A stretch of 64,000 nucleotides of DNA from Apostichopus japonicus. Taxonomy: Eukaryota; Echinodermata; Holothuroidea; Aspidochirotida; Stichopodidae. Positions 57,301 to 64,000 of the stretch are shown piece by piece. Both the position numbers and the translations under genes were made by a program. Where the stretch lies: assembly GCF_037975245.1 (NCBI RefSeq), contig NC_092568.1, positions 35,626,501-35,690,500 of the forward strand, given 5' to 3'. The stretch's first letter is position 1. Each line of letters starts with the position of its first letter. The notes beneath the pieces are model-generated. The model saw only the letters and a list, made by a program, of their open reading frames with translations, did no database searches and was not told where the DNA came from.

Positions 57301-57456
57301 ACCACGGTAACCTCTCTTTGTAACCTTGACGATGCCCAGAGCCGTAGCAGCACACCATTCATCCGGTGTGAATGGACGGACAATGGGGATTAACACGCCT
57401 TGGCGAAGAAGCATTAGCGTGACTCTGGAGTAGGTTACACGACTCATTGAGCACAT
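54307..57456 (-). CDS. L2-like LINE ORF2: endonuclease and reverse transcriptase, intact
   Basis: A 1049-codon open frame. The apurinic-type endonuclease spans ~100-325, with WNAQS (105-109), TESWL (132-136), GDFNIH (249-254), TLDLL (289-293) and SDHSAI (313-318). The reverse transcriptase spans ~580-860, with NNYRPIS (604-610), LLDFSAAFDTID (675-686), GVPQGSV (734-740) and YADD (767-770). The C-terminal domain is LQLVQNAAARL...LHWLPIRDR...APDIWNKLP. All expected catalytic residues are present and the frame is unbroken. Placement in the L2/CR1 group rests on motif wording and the microsatellite tail. No separate ORF1 is evident upstream. The true start may differ from the first ATG. It could encode a working enzyme. 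Confidence 0.93.
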   Translation of the reverse strand: MCSMSRVTYSRVTLMLLRQGVLIPIVRPFTPDEWCAATALGIVKVTKRGYRGGRLRKKFTIPTIVSQPKSEPLIINPPTRESVVNLVRVAKERYNNNVTSRFGIWNAQSMKNKATALSDLIIEQKLDIIAVTESWLCGDTRDDHVLGDLKNTLPQYNIYHKPRKSKTGGGICLLSRNIYVVKRHTTPSYRSFEHMEFTISTKTASIELLAIYRPPPSQKNKLTPNLFFEEFSSLLERVTIIPRQVILAGDFNIHVDVDLDPLAVNFRNVLISAGLQQHVKGRTHKNGHTLDLLITRKIDDVISDVNILYDTDSDHSAISCQIGISQPAAIRVTKTTRNLRDLAIPDFINDIGKSALANHFDRDLDTLALQYDNVLTSLLDHHAPWTTRSTTLRTNAPWYTDDLRQAKRVKRRCERKWLASGLEVHRQIFHEQCKTYRQMLNDAKRAHHQRCIADCDDRQLFRLVDKISNPDNTRSRILPDFTCAKTLANKFASFFDDKIKDLHGRMHDDDSPVYIEDLCQCSFTNFTAATVGQIRDVIMKSSMKSSSLDPLPTDLLKECIEAVLPCITRIVNQSLTSGKIPSSLKTSRVTPLLKKANLCKNDLNNYRPISNLKFLFKTIERVGFSQINEYLQRNNLMAEKQSAYRKFHSTETALLRVYNDLLQAVDHHQDAALILLDFSAAFDTIDHDILLHRLHDRYGIGGTALDWFSSYLRDRVQTININGVQSDEYSINEGVPQGSVAGPSIFTMYTAPIADIIKSHGIEHMIYADDTQLYLVLDPMDRGNAIHRLEICIADIKTWSVKNKLMLNESKTEVLHLTSRFKRSPPFPNISICGAEIPPSAAVKDLGVTLDNTLQMRGHVREVARNASFSLYKIGKIRHFLDNSSTERLVHAFVTSRLDYCNSLFYGLPARDLGRLQLVQNAAARLVTKIKRNDHHHITPVLRDLHWLPIRDRVVFKVSLLTYKALNNQGPTYISELLLPYTPPRLLRSASLALLEPPKNTNTSFYGHRAFAAAAPDIWNKLPVDIRTAPSVTVFKSRLKTYLFNNDIS

Positions 57457-58864
57457 ATGGAGAGCCTAAGGTTATACGATAAAGCATAGTCACCAATGGA
57501 TCCGTTGATAGGATGAAGAACGACGTTCAGTCCGAGCAAGATCACAACGTATTCCCGCAGAAAACGACAACAATCCCTGTAGAAACTTCGGATGAAGTAC
57601 ATATATGTACCTGAAGAACTCCGCAAGAGTACAATAAAAGTCGAAATAAAAGAATCATCTAGATCTTTCTCGATACACCTGAGTAACAACTCGACCCAGT
57701 TTCTCTTTTCGCGGAAGTCCTTTGCATATCTCGCGAACATTCCAGAGAATCGACGAAGATGCGTGCACAGCTTACACGCGATTTTAACCCGAGACCAGCG
57801 TGTCATCATAAGGAATATACCAGAACAATCGTGTATTATAACATTCTGACACGGTAACCCGACCTAATTTCTCAAATATTGATTTATCACGTAGGCAATT
57901 TCAAATACTTTCTATATTATAACATTAGGTTCCTCACTAGCAGTGACTAGCGTTAGGCTACAATGGGCCTTCGTAACATAAGTCATACATGTAAAAACAA
58001 TAATGATATCGATAGTACATCACTACTTTGGTCATCGTTTTACCATAACGGTGAGGAGACTGGGGGTTGCTATTGTACGCAGAAACCTGTGTACCACTGG
58101 CTTTATGTTACAGTGTAAAAACATCAACGAAGGTGAACACAGTATTGAACAAAAGGAAATGTCAATAGTGGCTTTAGTGACAACAACAATAGCGACTCGT
58201 CCGTTAGGTAGGATAACGATCAATTTCTGTCTGAGGCAAACAATTAGTAGCCCCTAAGATCATCGTCCATTAGCAATATTCGCGCTCAGTAGACAATGAA
58301 AATCAATGTTTCCTTTGGGGCTTAACCTATCCTTTAGGATTTTGCGCGGTAATGTAGCGGGGGACGGATTTAAAACAAAATTATTACACAATTATATTCA
58401 AACACACTATCTACATATGAGAAAAACACTGTATTGAATATTGAAAGGTACTGGCAGAGGTATCCACCATTTGCCATGCATGCAACATGACACTTTTAGA
58501 ATACGAAGACCTCTTTTGTCAGTTTCAAAGGATATAAAACTTTACTAAAAAACATTTCATGAAACGTCATTTGGGAAACGACAGTTACAAAACCTTTAAC
58601 TGCAAAGATAACACTTTTTAATCAAATGAATAATGAATTTTTAGCTGGCCTATTTTATTAAATGAATTTAATTTGGCCATAAGAGAACGTACATTACAAA
58701 GTGTTTTACTAAATTATGTTTTTATAAAACTAAACTTGAGTGACTACAAGCGATTTTATGATTTCAAAACTTTTTTTCATCATGAAGCAATTCATAAAAA
58801 TCATCTTCGAACATGTCGCGCATACTTAAAGTAAACGAATTAAAATTATTTTAGTCATTTAGAC
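57457..58864. other. LINE 5' flank and intergenic
   Basis: The near part (57457-57850) is probably LINE 5' UTR. A small minus-strand ORF (57444-57809) has no motif. Beyond 58260 the sequence is AT-rich without genes. Confidence 0.45.
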
Positions 58865-59560
58865 AAATTTTTCCTAAATGTTTCACTTGAACTGAAACTA
58901 AACAACGTTACCACAGAACAGTTCATGAAACGTCACTCTGTAAATACTAAATTAAAAAAAATATTAAAGATGCATCGCTAAACACATTTCATAAAATATA
59001 TGTCAATTGTAGAAAACATTTCATTTTTTATAATTTTCATAATTTTTCATTCCAAACATTGTAAAGTTAAGAAGAATAAAATTCATCGCAACTTAAAAGT
59101 TAAAATAGACTTTTCCTAAAAGTTTCACTTGATCTGAAACTAAAAAACGTTACCACAGAACAGTTCATGAAACGTCACTTTGTAAATACTAAATTAAAAA
59201 AAGATAAAAGATGCATCGCTAAACACATTTCATAAAATATATGTCAATTGTAGAGAACATTTCATTTAAAATAAATTTTTATAATTTTTCATTCCAAACA
59301 TTGTAAAGTTAAGAAGAATAAAATTCATCGCAATTTAAAAGTTAAAATAGACTTTTCCTAAAAGTTTCACTTGATCTGAAACTAAACAACGTTACCACAG
59401 AACAGTTCATGAAACGTCACTTTGTAAACATAAAATAAAAAAAAAAAAGATAAAAGATGCATCGCTAAACACATTTCATAAAATATAAGTCAATTGCAGA
59501 AAACATTTCATTTAAAATAATTTTTTTAATTTTTCATCCCAGATAATATACTTTACAAAA
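58865..59560. repeat. ~242-bp tandem array, nearly 3 units
   Basis: GTTACCACAGAACAGTTCAT starts at 58907, 59149 and 59391 (period 242). Each unit also has AAAGATGCATCGCTAAACAC and CATTGTAAAGTTAAGAAG. A diverged echo (CATTTCATGAAACGTCATTT) near 58553 suggests the array was longer. Confidence 0.9.
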
Positions 59561-60807
59561 GTAGCTGAAACATTATTACATTATGTCCAAAATTAGTTAC
59601 TTAGTGGCACTTGTAAGATATATCAATGCAGAAACTCAAGGATCAACATGGAAAAATTTAATTTTTGTCATTTACTCAGGACTACAGTGTCAGTTACAAT
59701 TGGAAGAAATTACAAAATTTGAAGCATGTTTTGTTATAACGGCCATTTAGACCAATGCTCTCTTTTTGATGATGAATTCAAAATATGTTTATCATAATAT
59801 TTCCTCCAAATAAACCCATCAAACCTCTGAAACCCATTTAGATCCTTTGTTTAAAAATATTTTGAAAACCGTACTTGGAAAATTGTTGACCCCTTTCTTA
59901 ATTCGCATCACAAATTGTACACAGAATTGAAGCCTACTATTTGATAACATTTTCTTTCATTGTAATACTGTATATGTTGTGTGAAATCTCTGTTGGTGTG
60001 TTTCTTAGCAAGTTTGGTTAGACAATGTCATTTGATAAAAGGAGGGCAGGGACTTGGGAATACAAAAGACAAGTTTACCAAAAAAAGAAGTCTACAAAGC
60101 TGTAAAGTACCATACCTTATTGTATGCTTTCCCTAGTAGTTTCTCAAATGTTGTAATGGCTTGCGGGAGACCAATGGAAAAGACGTTTTTGGTGAAAGCC
60201 CCTCTGTGATATCAAATACTGTCCCAGAAACCAAAAAAGAAGAAAAAAATAGTGAAATTCGAAACATGTTTCCTTTGAACCATAAAAAATTGCTTCCTTT
60301 CTTTCTGTTAACAGTACAGTGCAGTTAAAAGTTGTCAAAACATGGCCATGTTTGAACTAGTAGGAACCTGCTTTTGTTTACCATTGAAATTTAACAAACC
60401 TATTTTTCAAAGTACAGGGTCGTGGAGACCTCAAATATGAGGAATTCTTGTAGGTACTTGTAAAAACAGAAGAACAGTCTACACAACATTGTGTGCTATT
60501 TCCTCCCAAACCAGCTATTGATCTCGCAAATTGACTGAAGTACCCTAGAAAAAGCTGTCCCAGGGGTTAAGGCTCCACCAGCTGTAGGAATCTCCTATAT
60601 ATACTGATATAACAGATTTATTCCAATCGTTTGTTATTTTGGGATGTCAAGTGAGCTAGTTGTTTTCCCACGACTCCATTACTTTAAATGAGTAGCTTAC
60701 TGTACATCCAATATCATATCAGTTGCTCGATATTGTGATTAAATGGATATAAGAGGAAAGCAAAGCCTAGTACTGTTATCTTTCTGAAGGATCTTTCTCA
60801 ACTGTTT
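59561..60807. other. Intergenic
   Basis: AT-rich sequence without recognised gene or repeat. Confidence 0.5.
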
Positions 60808-63470
60808 TTGGTTCCTTGCTGAAAGCAAAGGAAATGCTTTAAGGTTGACATTTGTCTGTATGTAGGGGTGAGTGTACATGTGCGTGCGTGACACTTTAGC
60901 TTGTATGCACGATATATCAACAAAGCAAATGATCATATACTTATTGTGTGGGTGGCCCATAGTTAGTTGATAAACCCTATTGATGTTGGTGCTCAAACAC
61001 TTATACTAATGAGGTCACATGGTCAATTGTCAAAATCTTCAAATGGCAATAACTCGGCACAATTGGTCAAATATTCTTCAAACTTGGTATGGTGATAGTG
61101 GTACACTTGCTCCAATTGCTAATGTGTGTTGCAAATGATATCATGAATACTTATTAGGAGGTAGGGCTTAAGGTTATTTCAGTATGTAAAGTTTGTATGC
61201 ACTATAGCTCAACAGGGAATGATTAATCATTACCATTCTTGCCATGTGTGGGAGTGTGTGTAGGAACCCTATTGATTTTGGTGCTTATCATGAATATTAA
61301 TTCGGTCATTGGGTCAAATATGAATATTAACGAGGAGTAGCTTCAGTGTTTGACAAAACATGAGCTTCTTATTACATAGAAATTATACATCTTATTTCTT
61401 AAAAGCATAATGCATTTTTGTAAGATTTTCTCATTATTACAGATCTTTATATTACACATTGTATCACTTACAATTTACATATACTTTTCAATGTATTTAT
61501 TGTTTCCCACAGTTACAAACTGGAGATCAGTACAGTGGAGGAAGACATCTTTCATTGATAAGAAATAGTGAAAATGGCAGTGATACTGACAGTGATGAGG
61601 AGACTGCAGCAGCTGCAGATGAAAGGCAACCCACACCCATTGCAGGAGTCAAAGCAATTGTTTGGGTTGACCAAATCCTTAAGCTCCTGCGAGATGTGAA
61701 TGGCACTGTGTGCAAGCATTCTTTTTGTACAGGAGATTTTCAGTACACGACAACATTTTATGGTTCTGATCTGGTTGTGAAATGGAAATGTGGGGAAACG
61801 TACCGCCCTAGTGGTACTTGGTGTTCACAGCCTAAGCTGCGTGGAATGTATGCAGGGAACTTACAGCTAGCTGCAGGGATTTTCGTTTCAGGCAACAGCT
61901 TCACGAAAACAGGGCAGCTGTTCAAAAGCATGAAGTTGAAAGGTATTTCTAATGACACCTTCTTCAGGGTAAAGAAATTGTATGTCGCCCCAGCTGTTGA
62001 AGAGATGTGGGGAAACATGCAGGAGACCCTGTTTACTTCATTGACGGACAAAGAAGTAGTTGTTTCTGGTGATGCCCGCAATGATTCTCCTGGACATAGT
62101 GCACAGTACTGCACTTACACTATGATGGAAGAAAGCAGTGGTAAGGTCCTGCATATGGAGATCGTGGATGTAAGGGAAGCAGCTGGGAAAAGACCAAACA
62201 TGGAGAAGATTGGCTTCACCCGAAGTATGGATTTTCTCATGGAGAGAATTAATGTCAAAGAGGTTGTGACAGATGGCCACCTTCAGATTGCTGCTCTCAT
62301 GAGAAATTGTTCCAAATATGAAGGTATCATCCACCAAAATGATGTATGGCATGGTAGTAAATGCCTCACCAAAATGCTCACAAAAGCTGCCAAGGCAAAG
62401 AGAAGAAAGCCATTTTGGAGTGGATGCCAGCCATCAGGAAACATTTTTGGTTCTCCTCCAGCAGTTGTGATGGAGAAGAGAAGAAGCTGAAGGCATCCCT
62501 TCTCGGCATCATTCACCAAGTAGTCAATGAGCCTGAGTGGGCTCTTGGAGCATATGGGTTTTCGGGTAAGTGTGCTCATGAGCAAATAGATGAATGGGAG
62601 CATGACAAGGCCTGGCTGACGAAGGGATCAGCAGCAAATAAAACCTTAGGGAGGTTGCTGACTAGCAAACGCTTTATGAAGAAGTTAGCGTACTACAGGA
62701 ACTTCAGGTATACCGGCAACCTGGAGTCATTTCATAATCATTTACTTATGTACGCACCAAGCGAGACTCTTACGGGTTTGTTGGGTTTGCTACTCGAAAT
62801 AAGCTTGCATCGATTGACTGCAACTACCATGCTGATCGTGAGCAAGCTGTCACCAAGACGGACATCTTCGATACAGGTGCAAGTATAGTAAGCGAACCCG
62901 CAACTTCCATGCGGAACCATTACCTGAGGCAAAAAGCTACGGCTACATAGCAGACCTAATGAGAAGTATTGCTGCCAAGCGATTAATAACACCTGGTCAC
63001 CTTTCTCAGCATGTTTCCCTCGCGCAAGATGATCCAAGAAAAATCCATCCAAGGATGCCAATGCTTCCAAGGTCATCATTAGATGAGCTTGTAATGGATC
63101 ATGTCAGTCGCTTTTCACTCCAGCAGATATCTGAACAACCCCCAGAGTGAAGAAACCCATAGATTTTTTGTAGTTTCATTGGTGTATTTGGAGTAATTTA
63201 GCTGTTGCCATTTCCAATATATCATATATCACTTTAATTTTGTTGACTGTATTACCTTCAACAAGTAAGTTTTTACTCTTGTGTTGCAAAATATGTCAGA
63301 TTCATAACAAATGACACATCAAAACCACAATGCTTTCTCATGTTCTGCTTGTAAATGTGTAATTTTGACTGGTTTTTAATTGTTATTGTTTTACTGTGCT
63401 GGCAGCTTATGTAGACAGATGTATTTTGCCATTAAGGCTTTCGCCTTCGCTAGTGATGTATGTGTGTGGG
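60808..63470 (+). mobile_element. Candidate DDE DNA transposon, decayed
   Basis: Left part starts GGTTCCTTGCTGAAAGCAAA, like the repeats at 22440 and 37437. The right part near 63430-63455 has the roughly inverted GGCTTTCGCCTTCGCTAG. Between them lies the transposase-like pseudogene. Exact ends and target duplication could not be set. Confidence 0.5.
61480..63150 (+). pseudogene. DDE transposase-like gene, frameshifted
   Basis: Frame 1 runs to about 62395: an acidic stretch (SDTDSDEE), cysteine pairs (CKHSFC, WKC...WCSQPKLRG), VVVSGDARNDSPGHSAQY with the likely first catalytic Asp, and VVTDGHLQIAALM with the second. The frame then shifts at AAGAGAAGAAAG: EKKAILEWMPAI, ALGAYGFSGKCAH, WLTKGSAANKTLGRLL and YTGNLESFHNHLLMY (likely catalytic Glu). 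It shifts again near 62765 and 62870, ending with CKYSKRTRNFHAEP, YGYIADLM and the stop at 63148-63150. This matches a family of transposon-derived proteins widespread in fish and marine invertebrates; I cannot fix the superfamily name. An acceptor-like CCCACAG at 61507-61513 suggests an upstream exon. Multiple shifts mean it is dead. Confidence 0.75.
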
Positions 63471-63690
63471 AAAGGAGCAAGGCACGATCACTATTAGTAA
63501 TCAGTTATCATATCGGACTGATATAGTTGCACAACTCACTCATTTTCTGGAGTGCTGTATTTATCTGTACTTGAACAGGGGCGTTAATTTATCAAGTCTT
63601 GCCCATTACCTTTTTTCTAATGACCTAAGGTATTTAAAAAAAAAACATGGCTAATATATGAAGTTTAGTACTTGAAGTATGTCAAGTACT
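63151..63690. other. Intergenic / transposon 3' flank
   Basis: AT-rich, without genes. Confidence 0.5.

Positions 63691-63755
<65 letters not shown>
63690..63755. repeat. (TA)n microsatellite inside an AAGTACTTAT palindrome
   Basis: The TA tract is bordered by AAGTACTTAT on the left and ATAAGTACTT on the right. Confidence 0.93.
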
Positions 63756-63758
<3 letters not shown>

Positions 63759-63870
63759 TACTTCATCGGTTGAAGCTGCTCTCTTCATTCATGTCTTTTC
63801 TGTTGCCGAGGATCGAGTTCTCGCGGGTTGGGAATTTGATGTTGTAAGTAGGGTAAGTAGGTTGTAAGTA

Positions 63871-64000
63871 GGGTAGAAAGAGTATTTCACGTTGATTGGA
63901 GTGTGGACACAACGTTATAAATGAAGTCAAGCGAAGCGACCTCTGAAATCCATTTCATACGTCCTTCAAGCCTGTATCCATGCGGACGGGTTCAGTGAGT
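63871..64000 (+). promoter_or_regulatory. Second copy of the P450 promoter/first-exon-like block
   Basis: Nearly identical to the reverse complement of 7176-7313: GGGTAGAAAGAGTAT, CACGTTGATTGGAGTGTGG, a TATAAA at 63916-63921, AAGTCAAGCGAAGCGACCTC and a terminal donor TTCA|GTGAGT (exon end 63994). Inference: the start of another CYP46-like gene beyond the right edge. Confidence 0.4.

Noticed and set aside
57444-57809. Separate LINE ORF1
   Set aside because: 121 codons on the minus strand overlapping the ORF2 start, with no coiled coil, zinc finger or RNA-binding motif visible.

Overview
This is a window of a repeat-rich, AT-rich animal genome. The genes have introns, the spacers contain LINE, Penelope, Gypsy, SINE and hAT-type repeats, and the motif AGGCCTA recurs often. 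That, together with the gene content, suggests a marine invertebrate deuterostome, most likely an echinoderm (inference only; no marker gives the species). There are no prokaryotic features, rRNA genes, CRISPR arrays or convincing functional tRNA genes.

Three gene bodies are supported by reading frame, splice sites and family motifs. (1) 127-5640, minus strand: exons 1-4 of a cytochrome P450 of the CYP46A1 (cholesterol 24-hydroxylase) type, running off the left edge. (2) 13502-28759, plus strand: a complete 13-exon CYP46A1-like gene. Its exons join without a frame break into a 501-residue P450 with membrane anchor, I-helix, ExxR and heme-cysteine motifs. The two genes are divergent paralogs with identical exon lengths for exons 2-4. 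A promoter/first-exon-like block upstream of gene 1 (7176-7313) recurs at the right edge (63871-64000), which hints that a third paralog starts just beyond the window. (3) 44140-49181, plus strand: a complete 6-exon short-chain dehydrogenase of the retinol dehydrogenase 11-14 type, 335 residues.

The rest is mostly mobile DNA, much of it nested. Non-autonomous hAT-like elements carry inverted termini starting CAGTGGCGGAGC, CAAGGGCGGCGGAA or CATRGGCGTAGGAG and 8-bp target duplications that can be read directly. A 5.05-kb Gypsy element (31760-36813, minus) has 149-bp LTRs, a CGAGG duplication, a Leu-tRNA-type primer site and a full-length pol ORF, but its gag is frameshifted; it sits inside an older LTR-like sequence. 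An L2-like LINE with an intact 1049-residue endonuclease-reverse transcriptase ORF lies at 54307-57456 (minus). Two Penelope-like remnants, two other LINE fragments, a tRNA-derived SINE family forming inverted pairs, and a frameshifted DDE-type transposase (61480-63150) complete the inventory. Simple repeats, minisatellites and a ~242-bp tandem array fill much of what remains.

The P450 and the retinol dehydrogenase are both membrane-associated lipid-modifying enzymes (sterol and retinoid metabolism). Nothing in the sequence ties them into one pathway; their proximity may be chance.
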